64,000 nucleotides of DNA, from positions 1 to 64,000 of the forward strand of contig NZ_JAAXOQ010000012.1 in NCBI RefSeq assembly GCF_012396015.1, written 5' to 3'. The position numbers and the translations under genes are program-made. The notes under the pieces were generated by a model. The model was given only the letters and a program-made list of their open reading frames with translations. It was not told the DNA's origin and did no database searches. Below are positions 54,409 to 63,468 of the stretch, one piece after another (positions within the stretch are counted from its first letter, which is position 1; each line of letters begins with the position of its first letter). The DNA is from Tsukamurella spumae. GTDB taxonomy: Bacteria > Actinomycetota > Actinomycetes > Mycobacteriales > Mycobacteriaceae.

Positions 54409-56424
54409 TCATCCAGGCATTCCTGGAATACCTTGATACGTCTCATTAGAGAGACGTTTCTCCATACTGGTCATAGTATCTGCGACACGGTCGAGAACTA
54501 CTCCGAGTTCCAACGTCACCATCGAGGGCGTGTATTGTCTTGAAACGATCTGCATCGGCGGCACAGAGTCGATATAATTCCCGTTGTTCTTAAATCCAAC
54601 GGTCTGCCCCACCCGAATACTTTCGAGGTCGTACCTGCCTGAAGTGACTTTTACCGTCGCTGAGAATATCGGCGCATGTCGCCTACTGAGGACCTTGTTA
54701 GCGCGTCGCGCCATCGATGCACCTACGAGGTAGCGCCGGTCGGTGATTCGTTCCAGACCTTTTCTCCACGCCGCATAGCTAGCCGGGTTAGTGTACTTCC
54801 GGTACATCGTCGTGTTCACGTTGTTCGGATCCGTCTGGCCGCCGACGAAATAGACGGTATTGACAAGGTTTTCGAGCGAGCGCTTGAGCCGCAGCTCCTT
54901 GATGTGCCACCCAACGATGAACGTGTGGTCATAGCCGCTACTGAGCGGCTGGAGGTACACGTTGTTCTCAGCCACGTCGCCACGCCACCACCAGCCGTCG
55001 GGAGCGAGATCAAACGCCGACTCCATCACTTCGAGCTTGGTATTTAGCTGCGCCACAACCTGATCGGTGACTCCAGTGTCGATAATGGTGGTCGGCTCGT
55101 AGGACATCCGGCCGGGGTTGGAATTCAACACTCCACGGAAGATCGCGCCCGTATCCTGCCCATTGAAGGTGACGTTGGTGTTCTCGCCCGTGCGCACCAC
55201 CTCGTTTGAGAGCTCAAACCCATGCGACGACAGCGTGACCCACACTGCCTGCTCGTCTCCGTATACAGCTTCGTAGTCCAGGACGAACCCACTGAACACT
55301 CGTGTCCCCAGCGGCGCACCGGACACGACGATCAAGTTGTCTTCGGATTCCGTTGTGATCGGTTCGGATAGCTGAGTGACGATCTTGTGGAACTCGCCGT
55401 AGCAGACATATACGTCGACGTTGTAGTTGAGATCGACGTCAGTGTCTTCTCCAACTGTGTTCGGTGTCTCGTATACCGCGATGAGCCGGTGGCCATCCTC
55501 GGTCACGATCTGGTCGCTTGCCTGCGTCACGAGGCCCGCTCGTGCTTCGGCAGTCGAGTCGGCCGATCGAGCAAGTTTCACCGTCGTCGTGGTCCCAGGT
55601 GAGTTGATCCGCTCGGTGAACTCAAGCTCGTCCGCGACAGTGGCCCATACGCCGACGTAGGTTCCATCCGGCTTCGAGACCTTGTAGAGGAAGGTCTTGA
55701 CGTCGAGCTTCCCGACTGCCGACCAGTCAGCGGGCGGGAGCGGTGGAGGATCAAGCTGCACTAGCTCGGGCTCAGAAACAACAGCGGTGCCGACAATCGA
55801 GGCAGGGTCTGTCAACGCCATTAGTGCCCGTGGGCCAGGTACGGTGGCGTGGCTCAGTATCGAGGGCATTGACAGTGTTGTCGGGCCGGGAGCGACATCA
55901 GGCGAAGCGAGTATGTTGCTCGACCGGACTGGGTCTGCCAGGAGCCTGTTCGGCGGCAGGACATAGTTAGCCCTTGCCCTGAAGGTATCGATAGAAAACA
56001 CACCATCAACGATCTTATAGATGATGTTCATCTCAAGCGAGATTAAGGTAGTATCTGGCGTGATCTCGTCACTAAAGTCAAAACCTGATATCCGGCATCC
56101 GCGCAACAGATAGGAGTCTCCAGGAGGCTTAATCGTCGCCTCCATCTGTAGATCTTGAATGAAGTCGAGGTCAAATGCGTAAGGCGTGGCGATGTCCGCG
56201 CTATATGAATACGACGTGGACTTCAGAGTCGCTGAAGGCAGGATATTTCCAGCCGCGTAGCCCCTATTGTATTTGAGAGTCCCTCGGAAACTAGCTGTAG
56301 AATCAGCCGGGAAAGCGGCGGTCGCAAACTTGCCATCTTCAACAAGGGCTCTCACTGAGTTTGAGAACACGTCACCAGTGAAGTTCACGGCCTTCGTTCC
56401 GTAGTGCCAGCTTGTCAAAGGCAT
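54409..56424 (-). CDS. Tail-tip/hub protein, large minor tail protein
   Basis: 671 aa, start ATG at 56424 after GTAGGAAGG. About residues 1-130 look like a beta-rich virion domain (FRGTLKYNRGYAAGNILPSA). About 135-230 is Pro-rich linker with PPPLPPADW. The C-terminal half (about 380-660) contains WWWRGDVAENNVYLQPL and LKRSLENLVNTVYFVGGQ, resembling Gp37/tail endopeptidase-type hub proteins that follow Dit in siphoviruses. It probably forms the baseplate hub or binds the cell wall. Separated from Dit by the 135-aa gene. Confidence 0.65.
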   Translation of the reverse strand: MPLTSWHYGTKAVNFTGDVFSNSVRALVEDGKFATAAFPADSTASFRGTLKYNRGYAAGNILPSATLKSTSYSYSADIATPYAFDLDFIQDLQMEATIKPPGDSYLLRGCRISGFDFSDEITPDTTLISLEMNIIYKIVDGVFSIDTFRARANYVLPPNRLLADPVRSSNILASPDVAPGPTTLSMPSILSHATVPGPRALMALTDPASIVGTAVVSEPELVQLDPPPLPPADWSAVGKLDVKTFLYKVSKPDGTYVGVWATVADELEFTERINSPGTTTTVKLARSADSTAEARAGLVTQASDQIVTEDGHRLIAVYETPNTVGEDTDVDLNYNVDVYVCYGEFHKIVTQLSEPITTESEDNLIVVSGAPLGTRVFSGFVLDYEAVYGDEQAVWVTLSSHGFELSNEVVRTGENTNVTFNGQDTGAIFRGVLNSNPGRMSYEPTTIIDTGVTDQVVAQLNTKLEVMESAFDLAPDGWWWRGDVAENNVYLQPLSSGYDHTFIVGWHIKELRLKRSLENLVNTVYFVGGQTDPNNVNTTMYRKYTNPASYAAWRKGLERITDRRYLVGASMARRANKVLSRRHAPIFSATVKVTSGRYDLESIRVGQTVGFKNNGNYIDSVPPMQIVSRQYTPSMVTLELGVVLDRVADTMTSMEKRLSNETYQGIPGMPG

Positions 56425-56439
56425 ATGGTTACAGCCTTC

Positions 56440-56847
56440 CTACAGCGCGATGATGCGGTTAGCGCTGTTCGACCACTGCACGACGATGTCACCGCCGTTC
56501 GGCGTTATCGGCAAGCCCTGCGCTGCGTCGATATATGCGATCAGGCGGGACGAACTTGGAGATCCTGTGTCTTTGTATAAGACAATCGCCTCGACTGACG
56601 GGCCCGTCGCTAACGGGAAGGTAATGTCAGCGGCATCCGCCACGCCGTCGGTAGCTGACTTTCCTGTCAAGCTACCGCTCGTTGCAATTCTTGCCGCTGA
56701 CGGGATATCAGTTAGAAACTGGTTGGTCGTAACCGATGGGGTGTACGCGCCGGTGTCAACCAGAACCGCCTTTATATTGTCGCTCGTCCAGCTGATCGCT
56801 CCAGTCAGTAGCGCTTCCTTCGCTTTGCTGTACAGTACGTTCGCCAT
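56440..56847 (-). CDS. Conserved 135-aa phage virion protein
   Basis: Start MANVLYSKAKEALLTGAISW, then IKAVLVDTGAYTPSVTTNQF and VEAIVLYKDTGSPSSSRLIA. I recognise this pattern from many tailed-phage genomes as a conserved protein of unknown exact role, beta-rich, with no catalytic residues. It lies between Dit and the tail-tip gene, so it is probably part of the tail tip or a receptor-binding accessory. Confidence 0.6.
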   Translation of the reverse strand: MANVLYSKAKEALLTGAISWTSDNIKAVLVDTGAYTPSVTTNQFLTDIPSAARIATSGSLTGKSATDGVADAADITFPLATGPSVEAIVLYKDTGSPSSSRLIAYIDAAQGLPITPNGGDIVVQWSNSANRIIAL

Positions 56848-56882
56848 ATTCAGTTGTCTCCTGTTAATCCTTTTACTTTAAC

Positions 56883-57653
56883 CTAAAGCCAGCGACGGGT
56901 ATAGGCGCCGTCCAGTGTGACCGACCGGCTGGTGAAGTCATCCAGATAGGTAAGGCCACCCGCCCCCGGCTTCCACTCTGGAAACTGACCGGTGAATTCC
57001 GTCGGCACACTGTTAACGAACACCGTCTTGTGTAACGAGTCAGTCTGCAGCACATCGCCTGGCAGCCAGTTTCGCTTAACCGAAAGTCCTCGTTGAGTTG
57101 CCTCGTTGGAAATTGTCACGGTCCTCGCCACACCACTGCCGATCGCATTGACTATTAGCGTCAACTCGGGCTCTGCCTTATAGGTACCCTCGACCACGAG
57201 CGGTAGCGTCACCACGGAGTCCACGATCGTTGTCGGGTTGAGGAGTACCGATCGATCGAGACTCCACCCCACACCGTCCGGGCAGATGAACTGGACGTTG
57301 AACAGTGCACTGGTGTTTCGGGCCTTCCGTGTGATTATCGGGGCAGTGGGGTAGGACAGGAATCGCCTGACGCCGTTCGCGTAGTCCAGGTCCATCGCCT
57401 GGTTGACCGTCGCCATCGCGAGCTTCAACTCATCGATGGCCAACTCCAACTCAGCGATCGACTCACGGCGGATCACGCCTTGGATCGAGTAGGGCTTCGG
57501 CTTCAGCCGCTGATCGACGACCACTGCCCCGTCAGCACGCGCCAACGTCTCGGCCTGAACCTGCGACTCTGGCGATGAGTAGATGTCCGTCTCGCTCACC
57601 CAGATTCGAGGCGGGTCCTGCAGGTTGTACTCGCCGAACTTCATCCCGATCAT
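56883..57653 (-). CDS. Distal tail protein (Dit-like)
   Basis: 256 aa. The N-terminal half (DGAVVVDQRLKPKPYSIQGV through LDYANGVRRFLSYPTA) is typical of the siphovirus Dit ring domain, and the C-terminal half (VVEGTYKAEPELTLIVN, WLPGDVLQTDSLHKTVFVN) a galectin-like domain. It would form the hexameric ring between tail tube and tip. The start overlaps the tape measure stop (ATGA). Confidence 0.75.
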   Translation of the reverse strand: MIGMKFGEYNLQDPPRIWVSETDIYSSPESQVQAETLARADGAVVVDQRLKPKPYSIQGVIRRESIAELELAIDELKLAMATVNQAMDLDYANGVRRFLSYPTAPIITRKARNTSALFNVQFICPDGVGWSLDRSVLLNPTTIVDSVVTLPLVVEGTYKAEPELTLIVNAIGSGVARTVTISNEATQRGLSVKRNWLPGDVLQTDSLHKTVFVNSVPTEFTGQFPEWKPGAGGLTYLDDFTSRSVTLDGAYTRRWL

Positions 57654-59746
57654 GCGAGCCCCCGTGCGGCGAGGCGTTGCTGTTTGTCGATCCTCCCCCA
57701 GAAAGCCTCTGCGGCCTGAGGTGTCTCGTTCGTGACGTTGCCGTAGAGGTTGATGATGGTGTCGCCGCCGGACGGCTGCATCTGTCGTGTCTTGTAGTTC
57801 GGGTGTACCTGCGCACCGCGCGGAAGGTTCACTAGCTCAGGGCCGTGCTCACCCACCAGGGTCGTACCACCTGCTGAGTAGTTGGTGCCGATCGCGTTCT
57901 TCGCGAACGGGGCGTTCGGGTGCTCCTTCTTGTAGTTGGCCTCCGTGATCTCCGCGACGCTGTAGCTGACCTTCTTCCCGTTGAGCTGATCGAGCGACAG
58001 CCCCAGACGCTTCACAGCGCCTGTCTGACCCAGTACTGCGTCCCGGGTGCTGTAGAACGCGGCACGTTTGCTCGATTCGGCGGAGACCACAGCCGCCTTC
58101 TTGTTCGCCTGGTTCTGCTGAGCAGAAGTGTTGCCATCTGTGGCAGCCTTGGTTTCCCTGTTCGCTGCGCCGAGCGATTCTTGGGCTCGCTTCAAGCTGT
58201 ACGCAGCCTCGCGTGCTTCGAGTGATCGAGGACCGAACTGTCGCACCGCCTCGTTGTAGGTGCGTTGCGCACGTTCCACAGATAGAGCGGCGCCTTGAGC
58301 AGACACCTGGGCCTCGCGCAATCGGTCTTCAGCCTGCTTGGCTTGATCGTTCGCCGCCGCGAGCTCGCGGCGTGCACTGTCCAAACGCTTTGTCGCCGAA
58401 GTGCTGTTGTTGGTCTGCCCAGTGACAGCGACGAAAGCGGCTACCAGCCCTGTGACCCCAGCGATCAACAGTCCGACAGGGTTCGCCTTCATCACCAGGT
58501 TGAGGGCGGCTTGCGCCATCGTCCAGGCCTTGGTCGCAGCGGTGACGCCGGTCGTTGCTGCGCCGTAGGCCAGAAGCCCCACGCCAAGGCCAGTCAGGAC
58601 CGGAGCCTGACCCGACAGCGCTGCGGAGAACATGTTGAAGGTCGTAATCGCCGAGCCGCTGAGAAAGTTGACGAAGCCAGTGACGGACGGGAGCAGCTTG
58701 GTACCGACCTGCACGCTGAGATCCTCCAGTGTGTTGTTCAGACCCTCCATCGCCCGTTCGTACGGTCCCATCTGCGCTCGTGCAGCTTCCTGCGCGGCTC
58801 CAACCTTCCCGACCGACTTGCTCATGCCGTCGTAAGACTTGCCCGCGTTGTCAGAGAGCACCGCGGCCGCACGAAACGCATCAGTTCCAAAGATCGTGGC
58901 GAGAGTGTTCTGCTTCTGCTCGTCAGTCAGGCCGGCGAGTCCCCGCTGAAGTCGGATCGACATCTCGCGGAGCCCGACGAACTTGCCCTGCGCGTCGTAC
59001 GCGTTGAAGCCGATCTCCTTCATCGCATTGGCTGACGCCTTTGACGGCTTCGAGAGAGCGATGAGCATCGTCTTGAGCGACGTACCCGCGTCACTCCCCT
59101 TGATTCCGTTGTTCGCGAAGAGCGAGAGCGCGGTGACGTTCTCGTTCAGGCTGAGCTTGAATTGCTTTGCTACCGTGGCCGATTGCTGCAGCCCGAGCGC
59201 CAGGTCGGAGAGTTCGGCCTGCGAGGCGTTGGCACCGGCAGCGAGCGTGTCTGCGACCTCGTTTGCTTTGTCACCTTGGAGACCGAACGCATTGAGCGCG
59301 CTGGCCGCGATCACGGCCGCGTCGGCGAACTCGATGTTGCCCGCCTTTGCGAGGGCCATCGCCCCCTTCGACGCATCCAGGGTGTCCTTCACAGACAGAC
59401 CGGCCTTGGATAGCTCGGTCATCGTCTTCGCGGCATCCGCTGACGTCACACCCGCGAAGTCGTTGCTCCGACCCAGCTCTTGAGCCTTGGCCGACATCTG
59501 GGCCATCTCGTCGGCCGTAGCCCCTGACGCTTGCTTGAGCTGTGACAGGCTCGATTCGTAGTTGCCCGCCGCCTTCACGGCGTCGACACCGATCTTGACT
59601 GCCGCTGCTGTCGTGGCGAGCGCTGCAATCTTGGCGGCTGCCGCCATCTTCGCTGACGCGGCCTCGACGTTGCTGCCGGACCTCTTGACCGTATTGCTCG
59701 CTTGGTCTTGCGCCTTGATCAGTATCGAGATGGTATTGCTAGCCAC
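57650..59746 (-). CDS. Tail tape measure protein
   Basis: 698 aa, GTG start at 59746. The N-terminal 300 residues match the TP901 core: LKQASGATADEMAQMSAKAQ, AMALAKAGNIEFADAAVIAA and LSLFANNGIKGSDAGTSLKT. A hydrophobic region about 355-445 (VLTGLGVGLLAYGAATTGVT) includes the membrane-spanning segments. A long Ala/Glu/Arg coiled coil about 450-540 follows. By the rule of about 1.5 A per residue the tail would be near 100 nm. It follows the G/GT chaperones, as always in siphoviruses. Confidence 0.92.
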   Translation of the reverse strand: MASNTISILIKAQDQASNTVKRSGSNVEAASAKMAAAAKIAALATTAAAVKIGVDAVKAAGNYESSLSQLKQASGATADEMAQMSAKAQELGRSNDFAGVTSADAAKTMTELSKAGLSVKDTLDASKGAMALAKAGNIEFADAAVIAASALNAFGLQGDKANEVADTLAAGANASQAELSDLALGLQQSATVAKQFKLSLNENVTALSLFANNGIKGSDAGTSLKTMLIALSKPSKASANAMKEIGFNAYDAQGKFVGLREMSIRLQRGLAGLTDEQKQNTLATIFGTDAFRAAAVLSDNAGKSYDGMSKSVGKVGAAQEAARAQMGPYERAMEGLNNTLEDLSVQVGTKLLPSVTGFVNFLSGSAITTFNMFSAALSGQAPVLTGLGVGLLAYGAATTGVTAATKAWTMAQAALNLVMKANPVGLLIAGVTGLVAAFVAVTGQTNNSTSATKRLDSARRELAAANDQAKQAEDRLREAQVSAQGAALSVERAQRTYNEAVRQFGPRSLEAREAAYSLKRAQESLGAANRETKAATDGNTSAQQNQANKKAAVVSAESSKRAAFYSTRDAVLGQTGAVKRLGLSLDQLNGKKVSYSVAEITEANYKKEHPNAPFAKNAIGTNYSAGGTTLVGEHGPELVNLPRGAQVHPNYKTRQMQPSGGDTIINLYGNVTNETPQAAEAFWGRIDKQQRLAARGLA

Positions 59747-59752
59747 TGCGGT

Positions 59753-60357
59753 TTAGATGTTTGCCTTTCTGCTCTCTAACTTATCACGTTCACTGTCGAG
59801 CGACCATACAAGCATAGCCTTCCGGATCTCTGCAGCCGGCTCATGAAGCAATTCGTTATAGCTCATACGGAACTTCTCACGGTAACGAAACACTTTGATC
59901 TCTTCCGCGATGCGCAACGGCACTGGTAACTCGCGAACTATTGCGTCTCGGTAGTAGTCGTAGGTTGTGGAGGCGACGTCAAGTCGGTATCCGTCGAGGA
60001 TGGTTCGTCCTGCGTCGTCTCGCCTAAAGGGTCGGCATCATATTTCACCCCCGTCATATCGGCGTAGATCCGATCAATCATCGAGGTTGGCATAGCTTCG
60101 AGGTCTGAGCTTTCTAGGCCCACAAGCTCGACACTCCCGCCCTTTGCTAGCACTTTGACCTTACCGCCAACCACACGTTCCTTAATCAGATCGAGGACAG
60201 CGCGCTCGGCATCTTCTTCAGACATAGTGGAGTAGTCCGTGCGGATGGTCCGCATAGTCTCAAGATAGTTAGAAGGCACCCACTCGACGTAGCAGCCCTC
60301 CCAGCCCTTGTAGAACGACAGATCGGTCCGTTCGACGACTGCGAGTTGACGCCCCAC
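59753..60357 (-). CDS. Tail assembly chaperone GT, made by -1 ribosomal frameshift
   Basis: Fusion of the G frame (60357 to about 60028) with a second frame that ends at 59753-59755. The heptamer CCCTTTA (60031-60025) fits X-XXY-YYZ in the G frame (GAC-CCT-TTA). Four codons upstream the -1 frame has a TGA, so the switch must occur after it. The T part reads RRDDAGRTILDGYRLDVAST, then YDYYRDAIVRELPVPLRIAE and a charged helical end KLESRKANI. The total is 201 aa by the -1 path. The last part is too short to be noticed as an independent gene, having no start codon. Confidence 0.85.
59938..60357 (-). CDS. Tail assembly chaperone G
   Basis: 139 aa in the zero frame, GTG start directly after the tail tube stop (TAA-GTG). 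VVERTDLSFYKGWEGCYVEW opens it and SSTDTDLTSPPQPTTTTETQ, a disordered Thr/Pro tail, ends it. Such small proteins between tail tube and tape measure bind the tape measure during assembly. Most ribosomes make G and a minority shift at CCCTTTA into GT. Confidence 0.85.
   Translation of the reverse strand: MGRQLAVVERTDLSFYKGWEGCYVEWVPSNYLETMRTIRTDYSTMSEEDAERAVLDLIKERVVGGKVKVLAKGGSVELVGLESSDLEAMPTSMIDRIYADMTGVKYDADPLGETTQDEPSSTDTDLTSPPQPTTTTETQ
60025..60031 (-). promoter_or_regulatory. -1 frameshift slippery site CCCTTTA
   Basis: Minus strand CCCTTTA, zero-frame codons CCT and TTA, re-pairing as CCC and TTT. It stands about 90 nt before the G stop and just downstream of a -1-frame TGA, as in other siphovirus G/GT pairs. 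Confidence 0.85.
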
Positions 60358-61320
60358 TTACGCGGCCTCGTAGGTCGCACGACCGTTCTTAAGCAGCACC
60401 TCTACAGACTTGGCTGTCGCGACATCATATTCAGCTTTAATACTCAGCGTCTGTGTGACGATGCCGTCCTTGTTCTTGGAACTCTCAACCTCACGATAGC
60501 GCACTTTAGAAAACGAGAACGTCAGGCTTCGATCGCCGTTCGCCAGGGAAACGCGTAACGCGTTGACCGCATTGTTCAGGAAGTCATCCTCGTACTGCGT
60601 GTCGGTATATCGAATGACCAGCTCACCAGAAGCGGTGAACTCTCCCCGATCGAATTCGGGCTCTTCGTCCGTCCCGAGTGGGTTGAACGCTTCTGAAGAC
60701 CGTTCAAACTCAAGTTTCACAGATGCGGCCTTGATCGGATTCGCAGAGTCAAGGTCACCCACGCTTGGCGAGAGCTTCACTGTCGTATGTTTGCTTGTGA
60801 ACTCAGTCTCGGCAACGAAGGCAGGCGTCAGCGCTGCCGCTTGTCCGAGGCGAGCCTTGATCGCAGCCTCTACCTGGACCCATCCACTGGCCTCTACTTC
60901 GAAACTCAACCTGTCGATAACGGCGTACGAATGTTGTTGAGGCGCCAGAAGGTCATTACGAGATACAGTCAGCGTCGTTCCAATACTCGACTGATTCATC
61001 ACAAACGCGTGCGGATATACGCCGTTGTCGATTGCTCCAGTGACCGGCTTGCCGAAGAACCCACTCAGCAGGAAGCCGACACCTTCGTCGGTCACCTTTC
61101 CTCCGATAGTTCCTTCCGCCCATTTCGCCGTTACCTCTGAGTCGTTAACTGCGTCGACAACGCCCATCGCGCTCTCGTTCTCGACCACTTCCGTCTTGTT
61201 CTGAAGGTCTTGGTCTAGCCATCGCAGCCACGTCTGTGCTGTTGCCGCGGTACCTGGCGTCGCCTCTATGCTTAGCCCGATACCTTCCCTTCGTCCGATG
61301 TATTGTTCACCTGTCGCCAT
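60358..61320 (-). CDS. Major tail (tube) protein
   Basis: 320 aa. GEQYIGRREGIGLSIEATPG starts it, then GKVTDEGVGFLLSGFFGKPV and a VKLEFERSSEAFNPLG motif; the C-terminus VRYREVESSKNKDGIVTQTL and EYDVATAKSVEVLLKN is beta-rich. Length and position (before the chaperones and tape measure) mark it as the hexameric tail tube protein. Start ATG at 61320, 1 nt past the stop of the 50-aa gene. Confidence 0.82.
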   Translation of the reverse strand: MATGEQYIGRREGIGLSIEATPGTAATAQTWLRWLDQDLQNKTEVVENESAMGVVDAVNDSEVTAKWAEGTIGGKVTDEGVGFLLSGFFGKPVTGAIDNGVYPHAFVMNQSSIGTTLTVSRNDLLAPQQHSYAVIDRLSFEVEASGWVQVEAAIKARLGQAAALTPAFVAETEFTSKHTTVKLSPSVGDLDSANPIKAASVKLEFERSSEAFNPLGTDEEPEFDRGEFTASGELVIRYTDTQYEDDFLNNAVNALRVSLANGDRSLTFSFSKVRYREVESSKNKDGIVTQTLSIKAEYDVATAKSVEVLLKNGRATYEAA

Positions 61321-61321
61321 A

Positions 61322-61474
61322 TCAACCTTCTTTCCTCTCTCTTAATTTCCGTTCCAGATCCTCGAGATCAATAGCATCTATCGCGCCAACCCCAGGCACG
61401 AAATACGTGCGAATCACTGTCGCCACTTCAGCCGCCGGAACTTTTATGTTTTGCTTGCGAGTCTTCGTCTTCAT
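61322..61474 (-). CDS. 50-aa phage protein of unknown function
   Basis: A small reading frame, start ATG at 61474 (MKTKTRKQNIKVPAAEVATV) and stop 1 nt before the tail tube start. The N-terminus is basic, the middle is VIRTYFVPGVGAIDAID, the end a charged helix LEDLERKLRERKEG. Tight packing between two structural genes supports translation. Function unknown; possibly a tail-assembly helper. Confidence 0.6.
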   Translation of the reverse strand: MKTKTRKQNIKVPAAEVATVIRTYFVPGVGAIDAIDLEDLERKLRERKEG

Positions 61475-61506
61475 AACCTATATTTATCACGTTCGATCAT
61501 TCTTTA

Positions 61507-62016
61507 CTAGGGCAGCTCGACTACATCAGTGCTGTACTGAACACTAAAGCGAACATGGCCCTCCTGCGTCCAAATACCTTTATCGCCGTTCAGTCTCGGC
61601 ACCTGCCCGTACTCGATAGCAAGATCACTACCGATAGCCGTGATACCCTCGGTCCCCGTGTGCCGCAATGCATGTTTGATTGTGTTAGGTAGATACTGCC
61701 CGCTATCTGGGTCGCGCTCACCGATCACGCGGCGGATCTTTCGACTAGTGAGATTGTTTGGATTAATGCCTGATGCGTAGTCATCAGCCTTGTTGTAGAT
61801 AACCTTGATCACGAGTCTGTCTGTCGTATCGTCCTGACCGAAAGCTGCTGCTTCGGTATCTTCATTCGTCTGATCGACAACGATGCACGGCAAGTTGAAA
61901 GCTGGTATCTGATCAGGATCACCGTCATAGAACTCCTTGAACTCGCCCTCCCCCTCGAAGGTCTGCCGCAACAGCCGCAAGATGCGCTGTGTGTTCGCCT
62001 CGTACGGGCTCGCCAT
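61507..62016 (-). CDS. Tail terminator/completion-type protein
   Basis: 169 aa from the ATG at 62016, which shares its A with the preceding TGA (TGATG) and has GGAG 8 nt upstream. YEANTQRILRLLRQTFEGEG and IPAFNLPCIVVDQTNEDTEA begin it; the later part is beta-rich (RLVIKVIYNKADDYA; GHVRFSVQYSTDVVEL). Position between the gp10-like gene and the tail tube fits the tail terminator ring (gpU-like). Assignment mostly by position. Confidence 0.6.
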   Translation of the reverse strand: MASPYEANTQRILRLLRQTFEGEGEFKEFYDGDPDQIPAFNLPCIVVDQTNEDTEAAAFGQDDTTDRLVIKVIYNKADDYASGINPNNLTSRKIRRVIGERDPDSGQYLPNTIKHALRHTGTEGITAIGSDLAIEYGQVPRLNGDKGIWTQEGHVRFSVQYSTDVVELP

Positions 62017-62486
62017 CACGTGTTCTCCTTGATGGCCTTGGCCACATGCGCCACCAGCATCTCGACGATCCTGTCGTAGCGCGTATCACCGGACCGAACA
62101 TCCATCATTGGCCGGTAGGGCAAGATCCGACGGGCTGCATCCGACTGGTGGTAGACGAAGTGTCTTGCCGTGTTGGTGATCTCAACCTGCATCGGAGCGG
62201 CGTTCGAAATGAACGATCGTTGCATCTCGCCGGTCGCTACGAGCACACCCCGACCTGCGTACTTACGTGCCTTCTGTGCCGCGTAGACAGGCGACAAGCG
62301 CGCCCAGGGGTGTCCGATCACCCCTCCGCGCGAGGCGAACACCTCGCCCGCGAAGAAGTCCTTGAGGTAGTCCCCCACGTCACTCATGACTGGCTTCAGG
62401 TCATGTACGTCCGCGCCAATCCTCCGCAGCGCGAGCGCAACCTCGTCCGCTCCCTCTACCTCGACGCTGAGGGTGGTGGCTGTCAT
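62016..62486 (-). CDS. HK97 gp10-like / Mu gpG-like virion morphogenesis protein
   Basis: 156 aa, start shares the A of the upstream TGA. VEVEGADEVALALRRIGADV and GHPWARLSPVYAAQKARKYA with GRGVLVATGEMQRSFI are characteristic of the gp10/gpG virion morphogenesis group, as is the FVYHQSDAARRILPYRP segment. Joins head and tail. Confidence 0.75.
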   Translation of the reverse strand: MTATTLSVEVEGADEVALALRRIGADVHDLKPVMSDVGDYLKDFFAGEVFASRGGVIGHPWARLSPVYAAQKARKYAGRGVLVATGEMQRSFISNAAPMQVEITNTARHFVYHQSDAARRILPYRPMMDVRSGDTRYDRIVEMLVAHVAKAIKENT

Positions 62487-63364
62487 CAGAACCTCATCCC
62501 GATCCGGAATGCGCGGGGATCATCTGAGCCAGGGTGGAAGCTCACGCCTGCACCACGGACATCGTTGCCGTTCTCGTCAGTGATCGAGCTATCGCCGTTC
62601 TGGATCGCTTTGATCTTCACCCGCACGTCACTGAGACGGTCCTTCCAGAGCGCAGAGCTGCCCGGGTAGGTCGCTTGAAGCAGCAGGGCCGCTGCGAGCT
62701 GGACGGTGAGGGTGTGGATGATCGGCGGGACCGGAGCGAATGGGATCGCCACGCTCAGCACCCCTCGAAATGCTGCGTTGAGCTCGTTCTGCGCATTGAG
62801 TCGACACTGCGCGACCAGCGTGTCCCCCAGGTTCACGGCATTGAGGAAGCCTGCCTCCTCACGGATCTCCCGCAGGCTGGCGTAGTTGCCGTAGCTCGAG
62901 CCCTGGACGGGTACCGACGCCTCGCTCTCGTAGCTGCCCGCCTGATTCACGTACGTGTAGCGGTACCAAAAGGACTCGCTGCCGTCCGGATCGCGGTACC
63001 AGGTCGAGATCTGGTCAGGATCGATCGCGCGCTCGGCGAGCTGGCTGAACGGTCCCCCCTTCGAGGTCGACCGGAAGACACGGATCGTGTCGCCATGTAC
63101 GGCTGTCACCGCACTGTGACCCTCGTGAGCACGAATCAACGGCTCGACCAGGTTCACGGTCGTCTCATCGTCCACAGTCGCTACAACGGCTCTCTCACAG
63201 CCTTCGAGCTTTGTCGTGCCGATATAGATCGTGTCGCCGGCCTGGATATTCTGTCCCGTCACCAGCTCGATCGTTTGCGCCTCTGCGGCAACTTCATCCC
63301 GAAGCGACGAGCGCTCCTTGATCATGAATTCTTGAAACGATTCCAGCTGTACGTTATATGCCAT
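62486..63364 (-). CDS. Head-tail connector (adaptor) with extra N-terminal domain
   Basis: 292 aa. Residues about 1-150 form a beta-rich domain (GQNIQAGDTIYIGTTKLEGC; SFWYRYTYVNQAGSYESEAS, fibronectin-III-like in feel). Residues about 165-275 are helical and resemble gp6/DUF1320-type connectors (SLREIREEAGFLNAVNLGDT; LAAALLLQATYPGSSALWKD). The combination in one chain is unusual. Position between the capsid region and gp10-like gene supports the adaptor role. Confidence 0.6.
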   Translation of the reverse strand: MAYNVQLESFQEFMIKERSSLRDEVAAEAQTIELVTGQNIQAGDTIYIGTTKLEGCERAVVATVDDETTVNLVEPLIRAHEGHSAVTAVHGDTIRVFRSTSKGGPFSQLAERAIDPDQISTWYRDPDGSESFWYRYTYVNQAGSYESEASVPVQGSSYGNYASLREIREEAGFLNAVNLGDTLVAQCRLNAQNELNAAFRGVLSVAIPFAPVPPIIHTLTVQLAAALLLQATYPGSSALWKDRLSDVRVKIKAIQNGDSSITDENGNDVRGAGVSFHPGSDDPRAFRIGMRF

Positions 63365-63423
63365 CTACTTCTATTGACGCACAAAGGTCAGGATTAGTAA
63401 AGATCACATCGGTACGAAACAGA

Positions 63424-63450
63424 AAGAGCGCCAACATGGTTAGCGCTCTT
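63424..63450 (-). terminator. Hairpin inside the late operon, before the connector gene
   Basis: AAGAGCGC (63424-63431) and GCGCTCTT (63443-63450) form an 8-bp stem with an 11-nt loop, followed on the minus strand by TCTGTTTCG. It resembles the terminator at 52472-52497 in sequence (AGAGCGC core). It may lower expression of tail genes relative to capsid. Confidence 0.6.
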
Positions 63451-63468
63451 ATATCGTTAGGATCTAAC

